Program-made: the position numbers and the translations under genes
The notes under the pieces: generated by a model
What the model saw: only the letters and a program-made list of their open reading frames with translations
Databases searched by the model: none
Told to the model about the DNA's origin: nothing
Shown here: positions 1-9,462 of the stretch, one piece after another
Position numbering within the stretch: the first letter of the stretch is position 1
Layout of the letters: every line of letters starts with the position of its first letter
NCBI GenBank assembly: GCA_964019415.1
Contig: OZ025871.1
Location: 10,703,756 to 10,767,755 of the forward strand
DNA: 64,000 nucleotides
Origin: Ianthella basta
Taxonomy: Eukaryota > Porifera > Demospongiae > Verongiida > Ianthellidae
Direction of reading: 5' to 3'

Positions 1-501
1 TGTCACATTAGTGCAGGTGGAGAAGTCCAGGGTAGGATTGATTGTGTCCAGCTGAAGGATGCTTTGTTCGCCAATCATTTCAAATATCAGCTCTCTAACC
101 ATTACATTGGCAAGGTCAGAAAATGCTAAATTTGCCCCATTCATACATTTGATCACGGGTTGACCTAAAGCACAGTATCCTTCTAACTGCACACTGAACA
201 AAACGTTCGGGAAGGCCTGGTGTGGAGATTCATGGTATTCATAGCTGCCACACCCAACTCTAATGGATGTGCTGTTCAGAGCATTCTTTATAGCATACTG
301 CAGTGACCTGCATGACCTGCTAGGAGGTGGCTGTGACATCAGTGCACCTACTGGTGTGTGGTGTATGCATTGAGGACCGTCCTCTCCCTTGGTGTCAACC
401 CACATGACTCTGTCACTCCTGACAACTGTCACTAGGCAACACAGCACCATCCACAGTGGGGGCGACCTTGACTGCCTGTGATGGAACCGAGGCCGTTCCA
501 T
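1..501 (-). CDS. 5' part of a beta-helix/multi-pass membrane protein gene, cut by the window edge
   Basis: The frame read leftward from the ATG at 501 is open for all 167 codons to the window edge. It starts with a signal peptide (hydrophobic core LWMVLCCLVTVV) followed by the family block DRVMWVDTKGEDGPQC and then the start of the N-glycosylated ectodomain. It is almost identical to the 5' end of the disrupted copy at 34191-39316 and carries the ten bases (270-279) that are missing there. The start is chosen because it gives a classical signal peptide and lies 33 bp after a splice acceptor shared with two paralogues. The rest of the gene lies outside the window, so whether it is intact is unknown. 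Confidence 0.8.
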   Translation of the reverse strand, partial: MERPRFHHRQSRSPPLWMVLCCLVTVVRSDRVMWVDTKGEDGPQCIHHTPVGALMSQPPPSRSCRSLQYAIKNALNSTSIRVGCGSYEYHESPHQAFPNVLFSVQLEGYCALGQPVIKCMNGANLAFSDLANVMVRELIFEMIGEQSILQLDTINPTLDFSTCTNVT

Positions 502-917
502 CAGGTGCTCTCCCTTGCTTCACTCAATAATGCTCTGCAGTTGACATAAAAGAACAGCCACTACTTACATATGTACTACTACAAAGGTTGTTCCAGCAGT
601 TCCTTAAATGAAGAACCTTGAACTGCAAATTATCCATGCAGTCCATCCCGGCTCCCCTCCCCATTGAATATGCACTACTTTAGAAGCTCTTTATTTAGGA
701 TTACTCTTAGAAAATCCATTATCACTTACTCAATCAGTGAACTGATGTAGCTATGCCAAGGAATTGCTGCTGCTGCACAGTAAATACAGTTTTCAAACAA
801 GTTAGACTGTCACTTCTGTGCCAACTGCGAGAAGATCCTGCTCTTAAATACTTGCTTGTGTTGAGTTCTCTCATACTCCATGCACTATGTATATAGGCGT
901 GATCATGGCCTTTGACT
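502..917 (-). promoter_or_regulatory. Promoter, 5'UTR exon and 5'UTR intron of the partial gene
   Basis: Read on the minus strand: a degenerate DR1-like site at 917-906 (two mismatches from GGTCAAAGGTCA), a TATTTAA box at 850-844, a predicted non-coding exon from about 820 to 730, then an intron 729-535 with donor GTAAGT and acceptor TGTCAACTGCAG after a T-rich tract. The ATG follows at 501. Donor, acceptor and TATA box occupy the same places upstream of the genes at 34191-39316 and 51907-56829. This conservation is what supports the model; no transcript data are available. Confidence 0.55.
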
Positions 918-1400
918 AACATGCACTTGTCACATGCTAGTATTGCTCTGGGAATGCCCTGTTATGGACATCCACTGGCTCATGCTCTGTTGAGAAACTG
1001 ATATCAAATCTTGTTCTGTATTGGTTCAATAACTGTTGGATACAGCAGTCTGTAATTTCAACTTCATACAAGCAAGCTCTACTCAATGTGTTCAATGTCC
1101 TCCGACCTGACCTTATTCATGTACTTGCTGCTGCATACATAGTGAGCTCAAGTGCTGTAAACAGGTATTCACATGACAACTCACCTCATTGTACAGAGTC
1201 TTTCATAAGGGTATGCTTGTGTGTTGCACAGGTATTGTACGCAGTGCTCGTGTACCGAGGGTTCAATCACAGACTGGACTCTTGTGAACAACAATGTTAT
1301 TCAGCAACTCAACCGTACAGAGCAATAGTACAATACGTACGTGTAGTCACATACATATTAACATTTAACACAATACACCAACCATAATAGGTAGCCATGC
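918..1400. repeat. Upstream block of the 5' flank repeated at each family promoter
   Basis: This stretch is near-identical to 39725-40205, 59580-60060 and 62330-62810, and more distantly to 57216-57480. It is the upstream part of the duplicated 5' flank of the receptor-like genes. The open frames in it are not conserved in length and are not taken as genes. Confidence 0.7.
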
Positions 1401-1439
1401 TAAGTACAGCAACATAGTACTAAAGATAGAACACTAGAG

Positions 1440-2720
1440 CAAGAAAGAACCAAATTAAACCTCGCATTTCACAACTTGTACAGAAATTTACAACCTCTAG
1501 TGTTGTATCTCTCATGTTTGCAGGTACCGCTGGACAATTTCACGAATAAGGCTGCAATTCACCAAGACAGGGTACATGAACAAACCACAATTCTTCATTA
1601 ACACAACAGAGCATGTGCAACCATATTCATGCAGTATACAAGAAATACTACTATGTAATACAGTCATGCAAGCACACACTACATTTAGGAAGGAATTAGA
1701 GTACCGCATTACGTATATATTATATGCTGTGAGCATGACCTGCACATGACTAACATGTACTTGTCACATGCTAGTATTGCTTGGGAAAGGCCATTTGTGG
1801 ACATCCACCTGCTCACGCTCTGTTGTGAATTGATATCAAATCTCATTGTTTTGTATTTACTTGAATAAAAAATTACTTGAATTAATAGCTGTTGGATTCA
1901 GCATGCAGTCTATGATACATGCAAGACCTATTCAATGTATTCATGATCAGTGCCCTCCAACCTGTCCCTATTTTCATGTACTTACTGCTCCAAGGTAGTG
2001 CATGAGTACTCAATAAGGTAATCATTACAACTCACTTTATTGTACACTGTCATTATGTATGTTGGGCATTAACATAATGCGTAGTGTGCAAAATACACAT
2101 TATTCCATGTCTGCAGTAGTTCCGATCCTAAACAGAGAGAAAATAAGGTTGCCATAGACAGCTCACACCACCATGCATGCAATTCTTAGAGTAAGTTAGA
2201 CTTGCTTGGGATATGCATAGTTCACCCTTCCAAATTTTGTTGAGCGGCTATTTATACTGTTTTCAGGTAGTAGCATGCATGCTAATGAGCTGGATTGTAT
2301 CTTCCTAATTTTGTTGAGAGGCCATTTATAATGTTTTCAGTTCCTTGAATACATTATTTTTTTACCATTATATTTCATTGTATTATAATACAATGTAGCC
2401 ACCGGCACTACTGGACTTGCCTGATAACATGCATGTAAACTAATACTGAGATTAATAATATATATAATTACAGGTAAGAAATCTGAGAGAATTGCATTTC
2501 TCCTTGCACCAACAATTGTATCTAACAATGAACAAACTGTCTCTAACACAAAATGTATAATGAACAATAAACAGTACTACATTTTAAGTCATGTTATTTA
2601 GCTCCATATGTTCTGAATTACACAGTGCTCTATGGACATTAGTACACCCAAAGGCATACCACTAAAACCCTATAATGTTTATGAAGCAATTTAGTGACAC
2701 GTAACAGTGATGTGCTGCAT
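1440..2720. repeat. 3' flank of gene 1, a block shared by the family
   Basis: No gene is seen here. The block matches 19310-20379 downstream of gene 2, 40260-41415 downstream of the lost copy, and in interrupted form 41521-41736 plus 51584-51906 downstream of gene 4. It provides uninterrupted reference sites for two transposon insertions: the TTGTATTATA site near 2388 and the CCACCGG site near 2400. Confidence 0.75.
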
Positions 2721-5700
2721 TCATACAGCCAAGTCAACGACAACTGATTCTGTATTTTGATTTTCTAGAAGCACTTCTTCGCTCTGAGTCTCAGTCTCTG
2801 ATTCCTCATCTGATAAAGTAGGGGCCCCAGCATGAAGTTCTGTTATTCTCACAAAGTTGCCCAATCCTTCTGTTGGATCTACTAACAATGGATCTACATC
2901 ATCCTCTTCAGATTCATATTTTTTGGGACAGCATCTCAACTTGGGACATTTCATGCACACTTTCCTTCCAAAGAGAATGGCAGGATAGAGGAGAGGCAGG
3001 TAAATGAGGATCATCCTAACAGAAGCAAAGAATTGTATTGTTTCAGACAGAGTGTCTGCATCATTCATTAACAGACTGAGGGCAAGAATGAGGGACATGT
3101 TCCCAAGAACAGCAGTATCAAGGATGTTGAGGTGACTAGCAGAATATGGCTGGAAAATGACAATTAGCTGTGACAGTACCAAAGTAAGGATGAGCTGGAT
3201 GCAGTGGCCATCTTCAGCTCTTGGAATGAAAACTGCAGCTACAAGATGAATGATACGGTAAAAGAGATAGAGTGAAGAGAAGCTTCTGAAGCGTTCCTTG
3301 TAACATCCTTGAAAGACATTGACAAAATGGTAGATCCATCTGTCAGTGTAGACATTGCTGCAGAATGTCTGCATCCTTTGCAGCCTCCTCAATGGTGGCA
3401 CAGCTATGATGAGCCTGCCAAACAACTGAGGCACTATGGGAAGAGTGAGGAGCAGGAAGGCTGGCAGAAGGACAAATACTAGCAGTATGATAATGGCTGG
3501 TATGAAGTAGGCAATGTGTTGAATGGAGCCATATGGCACAGATCCCTGCCACCACACAACCATCCTCTCTTCTCCATCCTCGCCTGTGATGGTCTGGTTG
3601 ACTAGGATGTAGGAGGAGCTGACAAGGAAGCGAGTGAAGCCAAGAATGACAAAGGCAGGAAGTGCTCTGTCATAAGACATGCCATCGGAGTACTTTGCCT
3701 TCCATCGTCTCATCCGTCTGAGGCACTGATCCACTCGGTGACAGCATATCCACTTCTCTGCAGATCTCTCCAGAACAATGAGTGTGATGGCCACTATCAG
3801 TGGGAAGAGTCCAATGGAGTAGTGCAACAAGAGTGTCTGTAACAGTGTGAGGTGTGAGTGTGGAATGAGACAGTATGGAGGTAGGAGCACACCAAAGAAA
3901 TCCAAGTTCCATACTCCATACAGAAATCGGTATATCTTGACAAATGCAATGTGTACTGTTCCTAACTCAGCATCACCTCTGATACTGGAGAAGGCAAGGA
4001 GTTGTGCAAACAGAAGGAAAGAGTTGAATCTTCCTGACACCAAGTCAATGTTGAACAGCATCACAACGAACATGACAACCAGCATGGGCACCCACTCACT
4101 GAGGATCCAAACAAGAAGTCCCACTGTACTGAGACCATCCTGACAACTGGTGCACACTGGTCTCATTCCATTGAAATTGATAGCGGTGCTGTACCCTTCA
4201 AGGCAGTCTCCACAGAGGAGGCCTTTACGGTTTGACCCACCGCATACTATTTCTTTTAGTTGTTCCTTGGAGTTGTTATTAGGAAGAGTGGTCTGTAGTG
4301 TTTGACAGTATCCTGGAGGGCAAGGTGCACTGAAAAACTTCTGTCCATTACAGCTAAGCCGATCGATGGATGGCAGATACCCAGCCCAATGGTTTCTCTG
4401 TAACACAGCACCAATGTTGTTTGGGTCAGTTTCGTTGCATTCTCCTATACCTGGAACCATGGAGATTCCACAGTGACATGTTCCCATGTCTCCAGAACTT
4501 ATTCTGAATATATAACCAGGTGGACAGCACTGTAGCTCTATATTCATTATTAACATTAAGTTACTGTTGTCAACTGACTGCAGTAAGAGTTGTGGAGTTG
4601 CATTTCCAGTTTCGTTGCTTTTGTTGGTGGTGGAGAGGTGGTTAGCCATACCATGCTTCAAAGGAATGCCATGTAGTATAACTGTAAAATCAGCAGTGTA
4701 TTTTGAGAAAGGGTTGAGGTGAACATCAGTTGTGGGCTCTTCTGTGATAATCTGTACCGTGAACACTGTGGTGATAGCATTTCCAAGTATATCATATGCT
4801 TGTTTGTGGGGAAGCTGTTTCTGTTTGCCAGGAATGAACTGAACAGTTAATGGGTTATCCAAGTCAACAGGTGCACCATCCACATGATCAGGTCTGGACA
4901 CTACTTGAGGTAGTATGTCAATGGATGTGTTGGAAGTGCCATTGCAGAATGATGTATAATTGATGCCATCCTTATGGCACATTTGACCTGTGTAATATTT
5001 ATCAGTTCTTTGAAATTTTAAATTCAGCATATAAGTGCTATTTAGAGATGTTAGGCGTTGTGATGGAAAATAATATAAGTTCGTACTTCCATCTTTAATG
5101 CAGTTTTCAACCTCACTGATGAAGATTGACTGTCCTTCATGTTTTGCTGAGTTATTCTGAAAAACGATACCTCTGAAACTTGCTTTGTCTCCTTGTACAT
5201 ATTGAAGGAAGCAACGTACATGAGTTGCTGCATGAGGTGCTGAATGTACATAGAGGGCACCTCCTCGCTGAAATGCATGGTTATAAGTCAGTGACATGTA
5301 AGAATTTGGCGAAATGCGTATGTAACTTTCCCCATACAATGCAATTGCTCCTCCATTGGAAGCAACACATTGTTCAAATAAGGTGTATGAGTCTGGTGGT
5401 AAAATGACTTCTGAATCAAATGCTAGGAGTCCTTGTGAAGCTGCTTCACAAGAGAATTTGCCGTCAAGCTTAATCTGAACCGATACCAGAAGAACTAAGC
5501 TGCCATGTGCTTGGATTTGAAGGAATGGGTTAGCATGTTTGTTTAGTTCAGACATAACATTCATTATAATTATGATTTCTGCATTGTAGGCAATTTCACT
5601 TTTATTGAAGATAGCAAAAGAAAACTTATAGTTGCCTCCATGTAGGGTGCGCCTAAAAACTGTGTTTAAATTTTCATAATTAATTCTGTGTGTTACATTT

Positions 5701-7718
5701 GTGAAAGCACAGAAGGTGTGAGTCGAGATGAACCCTCGAAATAATGCTTTTCTGTTCCATGGTGATGACTGTAGTGCAAATGCATGTCCATTGTCTGCCC
5801 TGTTATCAAAAAACCAAGAATTGTCCACGTGAACTTTATCTCCACTGTCTCCAGTGTAAGGAGGGTGCACATAAAGTAGAGACAGACCTCCACCAACTCC
5901 GCACATGGCTTTGTTATTGATAAAGTAGGTATGATTCATTACTACTGCATTATTGGTTGGCCTAGTAACACTGCCTGTTGTAAAATAGAGCAACATCCCT
6001 CCTCCCATACAGATATTGGTGGTGGGACTAAGCGTGTTATTCATGATGCAAACTGCATCTAAGTCCACTGTATTCTGTTGTGAAAAGTCCGTGAAGCTGA
6101 TAAACATACCTCCTCCAGCATGTGCTCTATTGCCAGAAATAAGTATAAACCCTGCTAATATGCTGTTTTTAGCTGAGAATCCCAACAGGTGTATTTGAAT
6201 CCCACCTCCAATTACTGCAGTATTGTTCTCCACAATTAAGCGGGACAATATTAATCTATTGTTATTTGCATAATGAGTGAATATTGCATCAAGACCTCCA
6301 CCATTCTTAGACACGTGATATGCAATTCTGCTTCTGTATAACAGTACTCTGTTTCCAGTGCACTGACCACTGAAGTTCAGTACGATGCCTACCCCTGACT
6401 CTGTGGTAATGTTCACTACCAGTACATTCCGTATTACCAATGTATTAACACTTGAATTGTCAGCAAAAATCAGATACAAACCATACCTGTTAGCAATGAT
6501 GAATGGACATTCTTTAGCTGTAACTGATACATTTTCCAAATTAACCCTGTTCAGAGAAGCCAAAGTTGCAAAGATGACATAGAAAGCAAAAACATTCTTA
6601 GGACCATAGCTGGTCACTACATGTGCACCAGTGATATTGATTGTGTTACTAGATGTTTGTACCAGGAGAAATACAGAATAATAGAATTTGCTCTTAGTAT
6701 TGCTTTTGATCATTTCAAGTTGGCGTCTAGTGCATTCTGTCAAGGTGTCAGTTCTATTCTTGCTACTATAGCGTTGGTCCCAACCATCCAGAACATTCAC
6801 TCCCACCAGATTGACAGTGTTGTTGTTCATGTCACCTAATAAGCGTACAGTTATTGAACTGCCTGACATCAGTGCACTGTTGAAGACTGTTACATTGTGC
6901 AGTGAGATATTATTGCCACTTCCTGTTCCCTTAACAATTATGAAAATGCCAGTGAATGCCATTGAAGGGGCATATTCAGTGTGAGTGTTTGTGTTGACCA
7001 CTTGTACATTGTTAATGTACAGGCTGATGTTGTCAGCTGGTGATTGATTGCTCCCTTGGATGTTACATAGAATTCCCATCCCATATGTTCCATTATGCAG
7101 TACAGAGACATCATACAGAGTGATCATACCATGAGCTGGTATGTTCTTCACTACTATGCCAATGGCATATAGCCCTGTTATGTGCACTGTGACATGTTGT
7201 AGCATCACATTAGTGCAGTTGGAGAAGTACAAGGCAGAATTATCATCAACATTCTTAAGGTGTTCTTGTTCTCCACAGCCTTTGAATGATATTTCCCTTA
7301 TCTCCACCTCTGTGAATTCCTTAAATGTAACTGTTATTCCATTCAGGCACTGGATTATGGGCCAATCAGTGGCACATTTCCCCTCCAACTTTAGAGCAAA
7401 AGGCTCTTTTTGAACACTTTTAAATTTATTTGGTGGTGCATGAAATGAGTGGAGCATATATGTACCACACACAACTCTGATGGATGTGCTGTTCAGGGCA
7501 TTCCACAGAGCATACTCCAGTGACCTGCATGACCTGCTAGGAGGTGGCTGTGCCATCAGTGCACCTACTGGTGTGTGGTGTATGCATTGAGGACCATCCT
7601 CTCCCTTGGTGTCAACCCACATGACTCTGTCACTCCTGACAACTGTCACTAGGCAGCTCAACACCATCCACAGCAGGAAACAACCTGACAACCTGTGAAA
7701 GACTTGAGGTTGTCCCAT
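2721..7718 (-). CDS. Beta-helix ectodomain, multi-pass membrane receptor-like protein (gene 1)
   Basis: Single coding exon, 1665 aa from the ATG at 7718. Residues 1-29 form a signal peptide. Roughly 100-780 is a long run of short repeats rich in Asn, Val, Ile and NxS/T sites with recurring glycine-rich turns (NNTAVIGGGIQI, NRAHAGGGMF), the pattern of a right-handed parallel beta-helix. About 1060-1190 is Cys-rich (CCPPGY, CPPGYC, CGDCLEGY). About 1195-1575 holds 8-9 hydrophobic segments, and the tail is acidic (SDEESETETQSEE). The predicted topology is a large extracellular N-terminus with a cytosolic C-terminus. An upstream in-frame ATG at 7883 is possible, but it lies in a predicted intron and would bury the signal peptide. 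No catalytic residues were recognised. A receptor, adhesion or channel-like role is inference, and I cannot place the membrane domain in a named family. Confidence 0.85.
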   Translation of the reverse strand: MGQPQVFHRLSGCFLLWMVLSCLVTVVRSDRVMWVDTKGEDGPQCIHHTPVGALMAQPPPSRSCRSLEYALWNALNSTSIRVVCGTYMLHSFHAPPNKFKSVQKEPFALKLEGKCATDWPIIQCLNGITVTFKEFTEVEIREISFKGCGEQEHLKNVDDNSALYFSNCTNVMLQHVTVHITGLYAIGIVVKNIPAHGMITLYDVSVLHNGTYGMGILCNIQGSNQSPADNISLYINNVQVVNTNTHTEYAPSMAFTGIFIIVKGTGSGNNISLHNVTVFNSALMSGSSITVRLLGDMNNNTVNLVGVNVLDGWDQRYSSKNRTDTLTECTRRQLEMIKSNTKSKFYYSVFLLVQTSSNTINITGAHVVTSYGPKNVFAFYVIFATLASLNRVNLENVSVTAKECPFIIANRYGLYLIFADNSSVNTLVIRNVLVVNITTESGVGIVLNFSGQCTGNRVLLYRSRIAYHVSKNGGGLDAIFTHYANNNRLILSRLIVENNTAVIGGGIQIHLLGFSAKNSILAGFILISGNRAHAGGGMFISFTDFSQQNTVDLDAVCIMNNTLSPTTNICMGGGMLLYFTTGSVTRPTNNAVVMNHTYFINNKAMCGVGGGLSLLYVHPPYTGDSGDKVHVDNSWFFDNRADNGHAFALQSSPWNRKALFRGFISTHTFCAFTNVTHRINYENLNTVFRRTLHGGNYKFSFAIFNKSEIAYNAEIIIIMNVMSELNKHANPFLQIQAHGSLVLLVSVQIKLDGKFSCEAASQGLLAFDSEVILPPDSYTLFEQCVASNGGAIALYGESYIRISPNSYMSLTYNHAFQRGGALYVHSAPHAATHVRCFLQYVQGDKASFRGIVFQNNSAKHEGQSIFISEVENCIKDGSTNLYYFPSQRLTSLNSTYMLNLKFQRTDKYYTGQMCHKDGINYTSFCNGTSNTSIDILPQVVSRPDHVDGAPVDLDNPLTVQFIPGKQKQLPHKQAYDILGNAITTVFTVQIITEEPTTDVHLNPFSKYTADFTVILHGIPLKHGMANHLSTTNKSNETGNATPQLLLQSVDNSNLMLIMNIELQCCPPGYIFRISSGDMGTCHCGISMVPGIGECNETDPNNIGAVLQRNHWAGYLPSIDRLSCNGQKFFSAPCPPGYCQTLQTTLPNNNSKEQLKEIVCGGSNRKGLLCGDCLEGYSTAINFNGMRPVCTSCQDGLSTVGLLVWILSEWVPMLVVMFVVMLFNIDLVSGRFNSFLLFAQLLAFSSIRGDAELGTVHIAFVKIYRFLYGVWNLDFFGVLLPPYCLIPHSHLTLLQTLLLHYSIGLFPLIVAITLIVLERSAEKWICCHRVDQCLRRMRRWKAKYSDGMSYDRALPAFVILGFTRFLVSSSYILVNQTITGEDGEERMVVWWQGSVPYGSIQHIAYFIPAIIILLVFVLLPAFLLLTLPIVPQLFGRLIIAVPPLRRLQRMQTFCSNVYTDRWIYHFVNVFQGCYKERFRSFSSLYLFYRIIHLVAAVFIPRAEDGHCIQLILTLVLSQLIVIFQPYSASHLNILDTAVLGNMSLILALSLLMNDADTLSETIQFFASVRMILIYLPLLYPAILFGRKVCMKCPKLRCCPKKYESEEDDVDPLLVDPTEGLGNFVRITELHAGAPTLSDEESETETQSEEVLLENQNTESVVVDLAV

Positions 7719-8085
7719 CTTCAGTCCCAACCCACGGTTACGGAAAGTAGTGAACACGTACTTGATGCAGTTGCTAGCAGTATATTTGCTGTTTCTTATC
7801 AGCAGAATCCTTCTGATCTGGAAATGGAGGCAACAGGCAGACATAATAAGATAGATAATGTGGTGATTCAGAATGTAAATCATGGCATTCTCACTATTGT
7901 TGCTTACATTGTAAGCTATATTTCCTCAAGATTGTACGTTTTAACTTACATTCTTTGAAAGGGTGTATATTTGTAAAAGTACTTCGTTTCTTGCCCTGAG
8001 AACTTGCTGAATCCTTTGTCAACTTGACAACAGATTCTCCTCTAGCTGAATGACTCCTAGCTGTCTGAACATATTGCATTTTATA
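7719..8085 (-). promoter_or_regulatory. Alternative-type promoter and leader of gene 1
   Basis: On the minus strand a canonical TATAAAA lies at 8085-8079. A predicted 5'UTR exon runs from about 8050 to 7950, followed by a GTAAGT donor (7949-7944) and an acceptor ending at 7813 that is shared with gene 2. The ATG is at 7718. The 61-codon open frame starting at 8079 overlaps the TATA box and is interrupted relative to gene 2 by a 2-bp indel inside the predicted intron, so it is treated as non-coding. The layout (TATA, short exon, small intron, ATG) copies that of the other family genes, but the sequence is unrelated. Confidence 0.45.
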
Positions 8086-8521
8086 CTAGCAACTCTGTTA
8101 CAGCAACACTACATATGGAATGATAACATTATTACTTTACATACCAACTCAACTCTATCAACAGCTAAACTGAAATACTAATAGAACAAACTTGAAACTA
8201 CGCAAGTATGTAGCTGTGATGTGTTAACACTATACTGCTGACAATAACAGACTGAGTGCACTCGTTACTTAAAATGATCAATGTACTTACGCTGCATGCA
8301 ATAATACTTCTAAAGAGAGCTTTATGAGTCAGGTGTGTATCCAGGGCCGCACGCAAGGGGGGTTCGTTGGGTTTGGACGAACCACCCCTTCAGGTATTGC
8401 GCTGCATAAAATTTAGTACCTATAACCGTTTTGTAGTGGTCCAGGTCCTTATTTAGGGCCAGAAGCAGTGCTTTTGAAGCTTCTTCGCTGAAGATTCCAG
8501 TAAGTAAGTATGCCTTTTCCT

Positions 8522-8576
8522 AGTCTGGAGACCAGACCCTAAGGGCCCCCCGCGCTTAGGGTCTGGTCTCCAGACT
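8522..8576. repeat. Short perfect palindrome (mini-foldback element)
   Basis: Arms of about 22 bp (AGTCTGGAGACCAGACCCTA and its exact complement) surround a GC-rich loop. The same palindrome is at 26179-26234. It lies inside the outer TIR element and received the inner insertion at its right end. Confidence 0.75.
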
Positions 8577-9340
8577 CAGGGGGGGTCGGTCAAGGTCACG
8601 TGTGTCCGCAAAATGGCCGACGCGGCTGCTCTTTACTGTGTATTTTACCTATACTAGCTAAGAGCAGACATATTTCGAGAAACACGTCGCATCGCTTGTT
8701 TCTTTGCTTCTGAGCACACAATTGGACAAGGGCTATCAGAAAATGGACCCTTCCCCGCCCTTCCCCAGCATCTAGGTAGGTTTTGCGAGCATTTTCCAAC
8801 ACCGGTGTACGAGTGTTCGCTGATGCTGGCTACGAGGCAGATGGAGCCTAATCTGGAGTACTGAGCAAGTGCTCCTGTGGAAGTGACTCCTTAGAAGCTG
8901 GTAGCGAGTCCTCATTGATCACTTCAGGACTGCAAGACTGATAGGTTGACTGCTTCTGCAATGGGAGTGCAATCGGCAGCCACGTCCTTGCAATCGTCTT
9001 AGTTCTGTACACGATTTGTCACATTTGATAGCAGGGATGCTAGAAATGGCTTGAGCGTGCTGGCAATCCTCAAGAAACGCTGCGATAACTTGCAAAACTA
9101 AATCGTGAAAGCGGTCAGACAATTAAGCCCAATCCACCGTATGGCTCCTTGGCTACGTACGTACGGCTCATACCAGGGGCGCGAATGCAGTACAAGCTAA
9201 GGCCCTGCCATGGCTCAGGGTATGCACATTCGGCCTTGGAGCACAGTCAGCTAACATATGGAGACGCGATTGGAATGTCAGGAATGCAATTATTGAGGTG
9301 TTGGTATTGCGCAATCTCAGAACTTGTCCGACCCCCCCTG
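8577..9340. mobile_element. Inner 764-bp hAT-like element, present only in the first duplicate
   Basis: Ends are CAGGGGGGGTCGGTCAAG and, read from the right, CAGGGGGGTCGGACAAG. The flanking CTCCAGACT is duplicated at 8568-8576 and 9341-9349, and the second segmental copy carries it once (empty site near 26226-26234). An 8-9 bp duplication with CAGGG ends fits the hAT superfamily. The two small open frames inside are not recognised, so it is probably non-autonomous. Confidence 0.75.
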
Positions 9341-9462
9341 CTCCAGACTAGCCTTTCCCTACCGTCTTCCATTTTGTTATGACGTCACTGGCAAGAAAAC
9401 GTTTCTGAGCCATTTTTTGCCAGAATGTAACCCCCCTTTTCAGAAGTCTGCGTACGGCCCTG

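Larger units (their letters stand above)
8342..9462. mobile_element. hAT-like non-autonomous TIR element (outer), carrying two nested insertions
   Basis: The ends are inverted repeats: CAGGGCCGCACGCA at the left and, read from the right, CAGGGCCGTACGCA. GTATC flanks both sides. The copy without the inner element is at 26000-26349. The CAGGG-type ends resemble hAT elements, though the apparent 5-bp target duplication is shorter than the usual 8 bp. No transposase is encoded. Confidence 0.6.

Noticed and set aside
3343..4143. Antisense and alternate-frame open frames inside the receptor-like genes, also in genes 2, 3 and 4
   Set aside because: They recur only because the membrane-encoding DNA is nearly identical between paralogues, and they have no features of their own.
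7894..8079. Upstream coding exon starting MQYVQTARSHS, fused in frame to gene 2
   Set aside because: The ATG overlaps a TATAAAA box, the stretch contains a GTAAGT donor, the frame is broken in gene 1 by a 2-bp indel, and a signal peptide starts at the downstream Met.
8596..9122. Two small open frames inside the 764-bp hAT-like element
   Set aside because: Short, no recognisable transposase motif, and located in a mobile element absent from the second duplicate.
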